Shown: positions 52,457 through 61,023 of the stretch, in pieces
Layout of the letters: each line of letters opens with the position of its first letter
How positions within the stretch are numbered: the first letter of the stretch is position 1
Source: Pelotomaculum propionicicum
GTDB taxonomy: Bacteria > Bacillota > Desulfotomaculia > Desulfotomaculales > Pelotomaculaceae
Length of the DNA: 64,000 nt
NCBI RefSeq assembly: GCF_004369225.1
Contig: NZ_QFFZ01000009.1
Span: 1 to 64,000 of the forward strand
Reading direction: 5' to 3'
Made by a program: the position numbers and the translations under genes
Notes under the pieces: model-generated
Told to the model about the DNA's origin: nothing
The model's database searches: none
Seen by the model: the letters and a program-made list of their open reading frames with translations, nothing else

Positions 52457-53707
52457 TTACTGCTGCCAGTCGTTCAAATAAGATTGCTGATCCGAAGTCA
52501 ACCTGTCGATCTCTATGCCCAGAGACTTTAGCTTAAGGCTGGCTACGCGCCTGTCTATCAGCTCCGGCACGCGGTACAGCTTTTTATCCATCGCACCGGC
52601 GTTATCTTTAATATACCTGGCTGAAAGCGCCTGGATTCCAAAGGACATATCCATAATTTCAGCAGGGTGCCCGTCCCCCGCCGCCAAATTAACCAGCCTG
52701 CCTTCCGCCAGCAGGTAGATCCTGCGGCCGTCCGGCAGGCTGTACTGTTCAATGTTTTGACGCGCCTGACTGTGTGATTGGGCCAGCCCGGCCAGTTCCT
52801 GCTTGTTGATTTCGACGTCAAAGTGTCCGGCGTTGGCCAGTATGGCCCCGTCTTTCATCCTGGTAAAGTGGCGCCTGCCCAGCACGTCCCGGCAGCCTGT
52901 CACTGTGACAAATATGTCACCGACCCCGGCAGCCTCCTCGCTGCTCATCACCCGGTACCCATCCATACAGGCCTCAATGGCCCTGACCGGGTCGACTTCA
53001 CAAACAATGACCCTGGCTCCCAAACCGCCGGCGCGCATGGCGACACCTTTCCCGCACCAGCCGTAGCCCATCACAACCACATCCTTACCGGCCACAACCA
53101 GGTTGGTGGTGCGCATTATCGCTGACAAGGCGGATTCCCCGGTGCCGTACCGGTTGTCAAACAAGAACTTGCAGAAAGCGTCATTAACAGCCAGCATCGG
53201 GAACAACAGCTTCCCCTCCCTGTTCAGGGCCTCCAGGCGCCGCACCCCGGTGGTGGTCTCCTCACAGCCGCCGATTACTTCCGCCGCCTGTTCCCTGCGC
53301 ACAGTGTGCAGCAAATTAACCAGGTCGCCGCCGTCGTCAATTATTATCTGCGGCCGGCAGTCAAGGACATGCAGGAGGTGGTCTTTGTATTCCCGGGAGG
53401 TGGCGTTGTACCAGGCGTAAACCTTCATGCCGGCGGCAGCCAGCGCGGCGGCGACGTCATCCTGGGTCGAAAGCGGGTTTGAGCCGGTAACCGCCAAATC
53501 AGCCCCGCCGGCCCGGATTACTTCAGCCAGGTAGGCCGTTTTAGCCTCCAGGTGGATGGAAAGCGCCACCCTCAGTCCCTGAAAAGGACGCTCCCGCTCA
53601 AATTCCTCCCTGATCGCGTTCAGCACCGGCATATGAGCGCGCACCCAGTCTATTTTCAGCCTCCCGGCCGGGGCCAGGTTAATATCTCTCACAATATAAT
53701 CAGGCAT
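52457..53707 (-). CDS. ahcY: Adenosylhomocysteinase
   Basis: A 416-residue NAD-dependent enzyme that splits S-adenosylhomocysteine into adenosine and homocysteine. The N-terminus (LKIDWVRAHMPVLNAIREEF), VTGSNPLSTQDDVAAAL and the NAD site VVMGYGWCGKGVAMRAGGLG are clear. It is the shorter thermophile/archaeal-like form of about 420 residues, lacking the roughly 40-residue insertion of eukaryotic enzymes. It is in a run with mtaD, mtnA and mtnP. Confidence 0.93.
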   Translation of the reverse strand: MPDYIVRDINLAPAGRLKIDWVRAHMPVLNAIREEFERERPFQGLRVALSIHLEAKTAYLAEVIRAGGADLAVTGSNPLSTQDDVAAALAAAGMKVYAWYNATSREYKDHLLHVLDCRPQIIIDDGGDLVNLLHTVRREQAAEVIGGCEETTTGVRRLEALNREGKLLFPMLAVNDAFCKFLFDNRYGTGESALSAIMRTTNLVVAGKDVVVMGYGWCGKGVAMRAGGLGARVIVCEVDPVRAIEACMDGYRVMSSEEAAGVGDIFVTVTGCRDVLGRRHFTRMKDGAILANAGHFDVEINKQELAGLAQSHSQARQNIEQYSLPDGRRIYLLAEGRLVNLAAGDGHPAEIMDMSFGIQALSARYIKDNAGAMDKKLYRVPELIDRRVASLKLKSLGIEIDRLTSDQQSYLNDWQQ

Positions 53708-53762
53708 TTTGTTTTCCTCCTCAATTAATTTTTTTTTGAGGTATGTTTATAAATATAATGAT

Positions 53763-53882
53763 ACAGGAATTCAGGAGTCAGGAGTCAGAATTCAGAATAA
53801 AAAAACAAAAAAATTACTTCTTCTGACTCCTGAATTCTGAATCCTGAATTCTTAAAGTTAATTATCCTGTCCAATTGTTTTT
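53763..53882. repeat. MITE-like element overlapping the end of mtnA
   Basis: An inverted structure with CAGGAATTCAGGAGTCAGGA on the left and TCCTGAATTCTGAATCCTGA on the right, then ATTATCCTGTCCAATTGTTT, the terminal sequence of the A family. Its right end covers the last codons and stop of mtnA. Confidence 0.65.
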
Positions 53883-54907
53883 CTTAGATTTTCTTGATAC
53901 GGCGGCCGTATTATCCCGCGCTCGGTGATGATCGCTGTGACCAGGTGGTTGGGCGTAACATCGAATGCGGGGTTCCAGACCTGTACGCCTGCGGGGGCCA
54001 CCTGGCATCCGGCCAGGTGGGTTATCTCGTTTTGCTCCCGCTCCTCTATAGGTATTTTATCACCAGAATCAAGGCTGAGGTCTACTGTGGAAACAGGGGC
54101 GGCCACGTAAAAGGGCAGGCCGTGGGTCCTGGCTAAAACCGCCACACCATAAGTGCCTATTTTGTTGGCGACATCACCATTGGCGGTGATACGGTCCGCT
54201 CCGACAATTACCAGGTCCACCTTCCCTTTCGCCATCAGATAACCAACCATACTGTCAGTAATTAAAGTTACAGGAATACTATCCTGCAGCATTTCCCACG
54301 CCGTGAGCCTCGCCCCCTGCAGCAGGGGCCTTGTTTCATCCGCAAAAACACTTATTTCCTTCCCAGCTTCTTTAGCTGCCCTGATTACTCCCAACGCGGT
54401 GCCGTAGCCCGCTGTGGCCAGCGCTCCCGCATTGCAGTGAGTGAGAATACTCGCCTTTGGGGGAATCAACACCTGCCCGTACTCCCCCATTTTGCGGTTG
54501 CCTGCCAGGTCCTCATTATAAATTGCATGAGCTTCCTCAAGCAGCAGCCCGCCCAGTAACGCAAGGTCACGAGAAGCAGCCTCCCGCAGCCTGCCAAGCA
54601 TCCTTTCCAGCGCCCAGCTCAGGTTCACCGCTGTAGGCCTGGTGGATTTAAGTTCACCAGCCGCCGTCTCTAAACTCTTAATCATCTCCTTGTATGAACA
54701 GGCTGCCGCCTCTTGTGCCGCCAGGACCAGCCCGTAGGCGGCAGCCGCGCCAATAGCCGGGGCACCCCGCACCGCGAGCTTTTTAATAGCTGCTGCGACA
54801 TCCCGGTATGAGCGGCATTTGATAAAAGCAACTTCTGATGGCAGCCGGGTTTGGTCAAGCAGTTCCAGGCAGTTTTCACCAGGCAGCCAGCGCATTGTCT
54901 CCAGCAT
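53858..54907 (-). CDS. mtnA: Methylthioribose-1-phosphate isomerase
   Basis: A 349-residue eIF-2B-like isomerase that converts 5-methylthioribose-1-P to the ribulose form in methionine salvage. Motifs: KLAVRGAPAIGAAAAYG, ILTHCNAGALATAGYGTALG (catalytic Cys), VGADRITANGDVANKIGTY (Asp). ATG 54907 follows GGAAAGGAAG. The last codons (KTIGQDN, stop) lie inside a MITE-like end, so the native C-terminus may have been replaced. mtnP precedes it. Confidence 0.92.
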   Translation of the reverse strand: MLETMRWLPGENCLELLDQTRLPSEVAFIKCRSYRDVAAAIKKLAVRGAPAIGAAAAYGLVLAAQEAAACSYKEMIKSLETAAGELKSTRPTAVNLSWALERMLGRLREAASRDLALLGGLLLEEAHAIYNEDLAGNRKMGEYGQVLIPPKASILTHCNAGALATAGYGTALGVIRAAKEAGKEISVFADETRPLLQGARLTAWEMLQDSIPVTLITDSMVGYLMAKGKVDLVIVGADRITANGDVANKIGTYGVAVLARTHGLPFYVAAPVSTVDLSLDSGDKIPIEEREQNEITHLAGCQVAPAGVQVWNPAFDVTPNHLVTAIITERGIIRPPYQENLRKTIGQDN

Positions 54908-54927
54908 ACTTTCTTCCTTTCCCGTAT

Positions 54928-55050
54928 AAAACAAATTGACAGGATTTACTGGATTTCAAAGATTTACAGGATTAAAATATACTTTTTTCAAGTAATAATG
55001 ACACTAAAATATCTTTATAAATTAGTCCTTAATGCAGATATATGTTAATC
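54928..55050. repeat. Degenerate MITE-like element between mtnP and mtnA
   Basis: The left end AAAACAAATTGACAGGATTT is well kept; internal AGGATTTACAGGATT-type repeats follow. The right end (TTAATCCTGCATCCT) is degenerate. It separates two genes of the same pathway. Confidence 0.6.
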
Positions 55051-55057
55051 CTGCATC

Positions 55058-55855
55058 CTATCTGCCGTCTAATTCTTTATCTTTTTGAGCCGGGTGGCAT
55101 TCACAGGGCTGGCCGGGCTCGATCCAGGCTATGGTTTGCATCAGCAGCTTTCTGATCTTCTCGCTGATCCGGCCCATCATATCCAGCACTTCCGCGTGGG
55201 TCAAGCGGGCAGGTGATATACCAGCCGCGTAGTTAGTGGCAATGGCTATGGTTGCGTAACACATTTCAGCCTCCCTGGCCAACTGGGCCTCCGGCACACC
55301 AGTCATACCGACCAGGTCGCCTCCCAGCAGGCGGTACATCCTGATTTCAGCGGCGGTTTCAAACCTTGGCCCTTCACAACAAACATAAACACCAGCCGGG
55401 TGTGAGACATACCCAAAGCCCTGAGCGGCGCGTGACAGCAACTCTCTTAGCTTGGAGCAATAAGGGTTGGTCATGTCGGTATGCACCACCCCCGCCGCGC
55501 CGCCGTCATAGAAAGTATACTGCCTGGATTTGGTGAAGTCCAGGAACTGGTCGACAAATATTAAGTGCCCTGGCTGCATATCTGGATTGAGTGAACCCAC
55601 AGCTGCTGTCGCCAGTATATTCTTCACGCCGATCCTTTTCAGCGCGTCGATATTAGCCCGGTAGTTTACCAGGTGGGGCGGTATGGCATGCCCCTCACCG
55701 TGGCGGTTCATAAACGCGACCGGTTTGCCCCCGTAGCTGCCTATTTTAAGTTCAACATCCCCGTAAGGCGTCACTACTTTTTCTTTCCGCATATTAGTCA
55801 GCATACTCGGGTCATATACACCGGTGCCGCCTATCACCGCTATTTTAACTTTCAA
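55058..55855 (-). CDS. mtnP: 5'-methylthioadenosine phosphorylase
   Basis: A 265-residue purine nucleoside phosphorylase family enzyme that turns MTA and phosphate into adenine and methylthioribose-1-P. Seen: VIGGTGVYDPSML, FMNRHGEGHAIPPHLVNYRANI, VCCEGPRFETAAEIRMYR and VGMTGVPEAQLAREAEMCY. TTG 55855 is chosen: AAGGAGG is 8 nt upstream and the protein then begins KVKIAVIGG, while a longer frame would include the ribosome-binding site. Substrate choice (MTA, inosine or hypoxanthine) follows from mtnA next door. Confidence 0.92.
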   Translation of the reverse strand: MKVKIAVIGGTGVYDPSMLTNMRKEKVVTPYGDVELKIGSYGGKPVAFMNRHGEGHAIPPHLVNYRANIDALKRIGVKNILATAAVGSLNPDMQPGHLIFVDQFLDFTKSRQYTFYDGGAAGVVHTDMTNPYCSKLRELLSRAAQGFGYVSHPAGVYVCCEGPRFETAAEIRMYRLLGGDLVGMTGVPEAQLAREAEMCYATIAIATNYAAGISPARLTHAEVLDMMGRISEKIRKLLMQTIAWIEPGQPCECHPAQKDKELDGR

Positions 55856-55964
55856 CTTCCAGGCCTCCTTATTTTCCAACGGCTGTAGAAAACTGTTTCC
55901 AAATCAAGCTATTATTCTACTTAGCTGTGGTTATTCCTCTTTTGCATAATAAATTGGCTGGGTT

Positions 55965-56222
55965 TTAATCCATCAGCCTGTCCTCTTCCAGCCTCTTAAA
56001 TCCCAGGGTAACATCAAAATGACAGTGTGGGCAGTAAAACAGGTGAATACAATAGACCTCGTTATAATGTCTGTATCCGTCCTCATAAATGCCTTGATCA
56101 AGGTATGCGCTGTAATCGTCATAAAAATCCTGAAGCAAACCGGCGTCAAGCAGTATTTTACCGCAGCGGGGACAATCCTTTTTTGCCGCAGCCAGGCTGT
56201 TGCATACCGGACATACCGGCAT
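55965..56222 (-). CDS. Small zinc-ribbon protein, 85 aa
   Basis: An 85-residue protein with CPVCNSLAAAKKDCPRCGK at the N-terminus, an acidic aromatic centre (DFYDDYSAYLDQGIYEDGYR) and a further pair, CPHCHFD, near the C-terminus. Two pairs could bind one zinc and the third another with His. The family is not recognised. GAGGTGG precedes the ATG. Confidence 0.7.
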   Translation of the reverse strand: MPVCPVCNSLAAAKKDCPRCGKILLDAGLLQDFYDDYSAYLDQGIYEDGYRHYNEVYCIHLFYCPHCHFDVTLGFKRLEEDRLMD

Positions 56223-56393
56223 CTTTGTACCACCTCTCTGTGTTCATGAAAATTAACAGGTAATTTTACATTCAACTAATGAACCTGCCTTCTAGTTTTC
56301 TTCAGCTCAAATAACTGATTACCTTTTGCAATTGAAGAACACCCTTATATTTAAAAATAATGTTTCCCGGACCACTGAAAAATATAAGAAGGG

Positions 56394-56435
56394 CAAAAAA
56401 ACACAGCCCGTGGAAGATGAGGTATTTCCAGGGCT
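56394..56435 (-). terminator. Terminator of the fab-rnc-ftsY gene run
   Basis: On the minus strand, AGCCC and GGGCT close a hairpin that also has TGGAA/TTCCA pairing (56435-56405). It is followed by GTGTTTTTTTGCCC, about 85 nt after the ftsY stop. Confidence 0.8.
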
Positions 56436-56521
56436 TTGCTTAATCGTAACTATATGATTATGTTCTTGCTGCCGGCGGTTAATTGTTGGCTGGCTTAAGG
56501 GTCTTTACATGCAAGCTGTGG

Positions 56522-57532
56522 TTATTCGTCAAAAAGAGCGTCTGCAAAATCACCGGGCGAAAATGGCCTAAGGTCCTCCAGGCTTTCTCCAATACCAATC
56601 AACTTAACAGGTATATCCAGGGCTTGTTTTACCGCTATAATGACTCCACCCTTGGAACTGCCGTCCAGCTTGGTCAAAGCTATACCTGTAATACCGACGG
56701 CCTCTCCAAATAACCTGGCCTGGTTGACAGCATTCTGGCCGGTGGTGGCGTCTAAAATTAGCAGCACTTCGTGCGGCGCGCCGGCCATTTCGCGGCCCAG
56801 TACCCTGCTGATTTTTTTCAATTCTTCCATAAGGTTGGCTTTCGTGTGCAGCCTGCCTGCCGTATCAACGATCAGCAGGTCAGCCCGGCGGGCTTTCGCC
56901 GCCTGCAGGGAATCAAAAGCAACCGCCGCGGGGTCGGCCCCCTCCCGGTGTTTGATAATTTCCACCCCAACCCGTTCAGCCCATATTTCCAACTGGTCGA
57001 TAGCCGCCGCGCGAAAGGTGTCAGCCGCACCCAGCAGCACTTTAGCCCCCCGGGACTTGTAATAGTGGGCCAGTTTGCCGATTGTGGTGGTTTTCCCCAC
57101 GCCGTTGACACCAACCACCATAATCACTGTGGGAGTTTCATCTGTTATATTTAAAGACGCCGTATCAGTGCCGAGCATTTCTCTGATGTGTTCTTTTAAA
57201 ATGGCTTTCAGTTCACCGGCATCATCCACGCGCCTCTCTTTAACGGAACGGCGCGTCTTCTCGACCAGCTCCATAGCGGTATTTACTCCGACATCAGCCT
57301 GTACCAGAATTTCTTCCAATTCTTCGTAAAGGTCTTCGTCAATAGCTTTGTGCCGGTGGACCAGGTTGTCAATTTTCTCTACAAAACTCTGTCTGGTTTT
57401 GGTGAGACTCTCTTTTAAGCGCCCGAAAAACCCTGTTTTTTCCAATTCCGGCTCTTGTGTTGTTTCGCTGGCGGCGGCAGCCTGCTGTGAGCCGCCTTTA
57501 ATGCTTTCCTTTAAACGGCTGAACAAACCCAT
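56522..57532 (-). CDS. ftsY: Signal recognition particle receptor FtsY
   Basis: A 336-residue SRP receptor GTPase. An N-terminal charged region (about 1-50) precedes the NG domain with VGVNGVGKTTTIGKLAHYY, DTAGRLHTKANLMEELKK and LTKLDGSSKGGVI. It docks Ffh-ribosome complexes at the membrane. ATG 57532 follows GGGAGG at about 10 nt. In many Firmicutes ftsY sits next to ylxM-ffh; here about 9.7 kb of other genes lies between. Confidence 0.94.
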   Translation of the reverse strand: MGLFSRLKESIKGGSQQAAAASETTQEPELEKTGFFGRLKESLTKTRQSFVEKIDNLVHRHKAIDEDLYEELEEILVQADVGVNTAMELVEKTRRSVKERRVDDAGELKAILKEHIREMLGTDTASLNITDETPTVIMVVGVNGVGKTTTIGKLAHYYKSRGAKVLLGAADTFRAAAIDQLEIWAERVGVEIIKHREGADPAAVAFDSLQAAKARRADLLIVDTAGRLHTKANLMEELKKISRVLGREMAGAPHEVLLILDATTGQNAVNQARLFGEAVGITGIALTKLDGSSKGGVIIAVKQALDIPVKLIGIGESLEDLRPFSPGDFADALFDE

Positions 57533-57550
57533 GACGCTAAAACCTCCCAT

Positions 57551-57851
57551 TGAGTCGTGGGAATTGGGACGTGAGACGTGAGATGTTGGACTTGGGTCGT
57601 GAGAAGTGAGACGTGAGAATCCAGGTATTCCTCTGTCGCATAATGCAATAAGGATACTTATTTCTCCCGCGTCAAGGTCTCTTGTCCAATTCTATGATTA
57701 TTTGTTTTACGCAACAAGTCCGGATAAATCCGGACCTACAAAAACCCATACAACGACCGAATTTGTAGGTTCGAATTTATTCGAACTCTATGACCACAAA
57801 GGAATGCGGGATATTCCCACTTCCCACTTTTCACTTCCCAATTCCCACGTC
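57551..57851. repeat. Repeat-rich spacer between rnc and ftsY
   Basis: About 300 nt without a gene. It contains two members of the TGTAGGT palindrome family (57716-57740, GTCCGGATAAATCCGGAC core; 57764-57786, TTCGAATTTATTCGAA core). Matched arms of GACGTGAGA type at the left (57569-57616) and TCACGTCTCA/CCCACTTCCCA type at the right (57817-57868) make the whole spacer an inverted structure. Confidence 0.65.
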
Positions 57852-58571
57852 TCACTTCTCACGTCTCAATTCAAGCAGCGCCGATTTGGCGGCTTGTTGT
57901 TCCGCTTCTTTTTTTGAGCGGCCGGCCCCGCTGCCAACCAAACCACCTTTATAAACGACGCCTGCTGTGAAAATCTTATGATGATCGGGACCTTGTTCTT
58001 TCAGGATCACATATTGAACCTGTTCATTACCGCGCTGCTGCACGTACTCCTGCAACTCCGTCTTGTAATCCCTGTCCAGCCGCCCCTCCAAAACATCATT
58101 AATTACCGGCCTTAGAAACTCTATGGCCAGCTTGGCGGCCTGGTCAAGTCCCTGGTCTAAATAAACGGCGCCCAACAAGGCCTCGAAGGCGTCAGCCAGA
58201 ATTGAAGGACGTTCCCTGCCGCCGGAGCGTTCCTCCCCTTTCCCCATGTTTAAACAATAGCCAAGCTCCAGTTCTCTCGCCATTCTAGCCAGGGAGGGCT
58301 CGCATACCAGCGCCGCGCGCAGTTTGGTCAGTTCTCCTTCGTCACGGTGGGGGTGGTTGCGATAAAGGTAATCGCTCACCGCCAGCCCCAGTACAGCGTC
58401 ACCCAGAAACTCGAGACGCTGATTATTCTCAGAGCTGTTCTGGCGGCTTTCATAGGTGAATGAGCTGTGTGTCAGGGCCTGCTCAAGCAGGTCCAAATCA
58501 TGCCAGCTCAAACCAATCCTCTTTTTCAGACTTTCTAAATATTCTTTAGTTTTAACCACCTGTATCACCAC
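57852..58571 (-). CDS. rnc: Ribonuclease III
   Basis: A 239-residue double-strand RNase for rRNA and mRNA processing. The catalytic domain has NNQRLEFLGDAVLGLAVSDY and ADAFEALLGAVYLDQG; the C-terminal dsRBD ends GSGAGRSKKEAEQQAAKSAL. The last codons run into the repeat-rich spacer. It follows fabF on the same strand. Confidence 0.95.
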   Translation of the reverse strand: MVIQVVKTKEYLESLKKRIGLSWHDLDLLEQALTHSSFTYESRQNSSENNQRLEFLGDAVLGLAVSDYLYRNHPHRDEGELTKLRAALVCEPSLARMARELELGYCLNMGKGEERSGGRERPSILADAFEALLGAVYLDQGLDQAAKLAIEFLRPVINDVLEGRLDRDYKTELQEYVQQRGNEQVQYVILKEQGPDHHKIFTAGVVYKGGLVGSGAGRSKKEAEQQAAKSALLELRREK

Positions 58572-58698
58572 AATAAGGTTTATTTAAAGGGCGATTAAAA
58601 TAATTCCATACTATTTGGGACATACCTTCATTTGTCCGCTTGGGGACATTCCTCAGCCCCAGAGGATAACCCCCAATTGAGGTGTGTCCTCCTTCCGC

Positions 58699-59940
58699 TT
58701 AGGGCCGGAACTTTTTAAAAACCAGAGTGGCGTTATGACCGCCAAAGCCGAATGAATTTGACAGAGCGACATTAACATCAGCCTGCCTGGCCGTGTTGGG
58801 GACAATATCCAGGTCACAATCAGGATCAGGCTGCTCATAATTGATGGTTGGTGGAATAACACCGTTGACGATAGCCAGAATACATACCATCGCTTCCAGG
58901 CCGCCTGAAGCGCCCAGGAGGTGACCGGTCATGGATTTAGTTGAGCTTACCGCCAGTTTGTACGCGTGCTGTCCAAATATTTTCTTAATCGCCAGAGTCT
59001 CGGCTTTATCGCCCGGTGGTGTGGCGGTAGCATGGGCATTAATATAATCCACGGCAGTTGGTTCAATTCCGGCGTCCCATAAAGCTTCCTTCATGGAATT
59101 GGCCGCGCCGTAACCTTCCGGTTCCGGCGCCGTCATGTGATAAGCGTCACAAGTGCTGCCGTAACCAACTATCTCGGCGTAAATCCTGGCGTTTCTGTTC
59201 AGGGCGTGTTCCAGGGTTTCCATAACAAGTATGGCCGACCCTTCTCCTATTACAAAACCATCCCTGCCCGCGTCAAAAGGCCTGCTGGCCTTCTCCGGCT
59301 CCTCATTCCGGGTGGACATGGCTTTCATGGAAATAAACCCTGCCATGGCCAGAGGTGTGATAGCCGCTTCGCTGCCCCCGCTGATCATCACATCCACCCG
59401 GCCGCACTGCAGCATTTTAAAGGCGTCCCCAATGGCATTGCTGCTGGACGCGCACGCCGAAACACTGGTAATATTCGGTCCTCTCAGGCAGTGGCTGATG
59501 GCAATCTGCCCCGCTCCCATATTGGCAATCATCATGGGCACGAAAAATGGACTAACCCGCCCGGGCCCTTTTTCAGCCAGGACTCTGGCCTGATCTTCAA
59601 GGGTCTCGATACCACCGACACCGGAGCCCAAAATAACCCCGATCCTGTCCCTGTTTTCCACCTCTAAATCAAGGGCGGCGTCTTGCAAAGCCATTTCAGT
59701 AGCTGCCACTGCATATTGGGTGAAACGGTCCATACGCCGTACTTCTTTTTTACCAATATAACGGGTTGGCTCGAAGTCCGTAACTTCTCCCGCTATTTTA
59801 GTGCCGAATTGGGCCGCATCGAACCTGGTTACCGGTCCGATCCCGGAGACGCCGCCAGTTAAAGAAGACCAGAATTTTTCCAGGCCCGTCCCCACCGGAG
59901 ACACTATTCCCAGGCCGGTAATCACAACCCGTTTTCGCAA
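58699..59940 (-). CDS. fabF: 3-oxoacyl-ACP synthase II
   Basis: A 413-residue elongating condensing enzyme of type II fatty acid synthesis. The Cys-His-His triad is in SVSACASSSNAIGDAFKM, NAHATATPPGDKAE and SSTKSMTGHLLGASGG. The N-terminus KRVVITGLGIVSPVGTGLE is typical. It follows acpP. Confidence 0.95.
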   Translation of the reverse strand: MRKRVVITGLGIVSPVGTGLEKFWSSLTGGVSGIGPVTRFDAAQFGTKIAGEVTDFEPTRYIGKKEVRRMDRFTQYAVAATEMALQDAALDLEVENRDRIGVILGSGVGGIETLEDQARVLAEKGPGRVSPFFVPMMIANMGAGQIAISHCLRGPNITSVSACASSSNAIGDAFKMLQCGRVDVMISGGSEAAITPLAMAGFISMKAMSTRNEEPEKASRPFDAGRDGFVIGEGSAILVMETLEHALNRNARIYAEIVGYGSTCDAYHMTAPEPEGYGAANSMKEALWDAGIEPTAVDYINAHATATPPGDKAETLAIKKIFGQHAYKLAVSSTKSMTGHLLGASGGLEAMVCILAIVNGVIPPTINYEQPDPDCDLDIVPNTARQADVNVALSNSFGFGGHNATLVFKKFRP

Positions 59941-60004
59941 GAATGATTCCTCCCCTTCAAAAAAGTCCCGTGGTTTCCACCCGGGACTCGCACCTTAGAT
60001 AGAT

Positions 60005-60235
60005 TTACTGATGCTCCTGGATATATTTTACAGCTTCGCCTACAGTCCTTATTTTCTCAGCGTCTTCGTCAGGTATTTCCAGGTCGAACTCTTCTTCCAA
60101 TGCCATTACCAGTTCCACAATATCTAAAGAGTCGGCCCCCAGGTCATCGACGAAGGATGACTCCATTTTTATGTCCTCTTCCTCAACTCCCAGCTGCTCA
60201 ACAATAATTGACTTAACCTTATCAATAATTGCCAT
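60005..60235 (-). CDS. acpP: Acyl carrier protein
   Basis: A 76-residue ACP with the phosphopantetheine Ser in [23 protein letters not shown] 60235 is chosen: AAGGGGGTGA is 8 nt upstream and the length is then standard; a start 12 nt earlier adds MILI only. It lies between fabG and fabF. Confidence 0.96.
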   Translation of the reverse strand: MAIIDKVKSIIVEQLGVEEEDIKMESSFVDDLGADSLDIVELVMALEEEFDLEIPDEDAEKIRTVGEAVKYIQEHQ

Positions 60236-60275
60236 TATTAAAATCACCCCCTTCCAGCGCTAAACATCAAACTCT

Positions 60276-61022
60276 TTAGACACCCGCCATCCCACCATCC
60301 ACCGCAATAGTCTGTCCGGTAATGTACCCGGCGGCGTCAGAAGCCAGGAAGGCGACAAGTTCAGCCACCTCGTCCGGCCCGCCGAACCTTTTCAGCGGTA
60401 TCTGGGAAAGCATCGTTTCCTTAACATTTTCCGGCAGCCCGGCGGTCATCTCCGTGGAAATAAACCCGGGCGCCACAGCGTTCACAGTTATATTGCGCGA
60501 GCCAAGTTCCTTGGCCATGGCTTTGGTAAAACCGATTAAACCGGCTTTAGCCGCACAGTAGTTGGCCTGCCCGCTGTTGCCGATCAGTCCTGCCACCGAG
60601 CTGATGTTAATAATTCTGCCGTAACGGTTTTTCAGCATACCCCGGGCGACCGCCCTGGTGCAGTTAAAGGCTCCTTTAAGGCTTACACCCAGTACTTTAT
60701 CCCAGTCTTCGTCTTTCATATGGAAAATTAGACTGTCTCTGGTAACACCTGCGTTATTAACCAGAATATCAACCCGGCCGAATTCGGCATTAGCTGCTTT
60801 CATCAGAGCGGCAGCCTCGTCAGGCGCCGCCACGTCAGCCTGAAAGGTCAGCACTCTGCCGCCGGCGCTGCTGATTTCCTGAGCTGTCTGGGCCGCGGCG
60901 CCGGCATTGCTGGCGAAATTCAAAACCACTGCCGCCCCTTGTCGGGCCAGGGTTTTGGCGATAGCCCGTCCGATACCGCGGGAAGCTCCCGTGACTATGG
61001 CAATTCTTCCGTTCAGAACCAT
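60276..61022 (-). CDS. fabG: 3-oxoacyl-ACP reductase
   Basis: A 248-residue short-chain dehydrogenase that reduces 3-ketoacyl-ACP with NADPH. TGASRGIGRAIA binds the cofactor; the catalytic set is NNAGVTRD, ISSVAG and YCAAKAGLIG. It starts 1 nt after fabD ends. Confidence 0.95.
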   Translation of the reverse strand: MVLNGRIAIVTGASRGIGRAIAKTLARQGAAVVLNFASNAGAAAQTAQEISSAGGRVLTFQADVAAPDEAAALMKAANAEFGRVDILVNNAGVTRDSLIFHMKDEDWDKVLGVSLKGAFNCTRAVARGMLKNRYGRIINISSVAGLIGNSGQANYCAAKAGLIGFTKAMAKELGSRNITVNAVAPGFISTEMTAGLPENVKETMLSQIPLKRFGGPDEVAELVAFLASDAAGYITGQTIAVDGGMAGV

Positions 61023-61023
61023 T

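Noticed and set aside
54940-55045. CRISPR-like short repeats (AGGATTTACAGGATT) in the MITE spacers
   Set aside because: Units are irregular, very short and not separated by constant-length spacers; they are part of the MITE-like elements.
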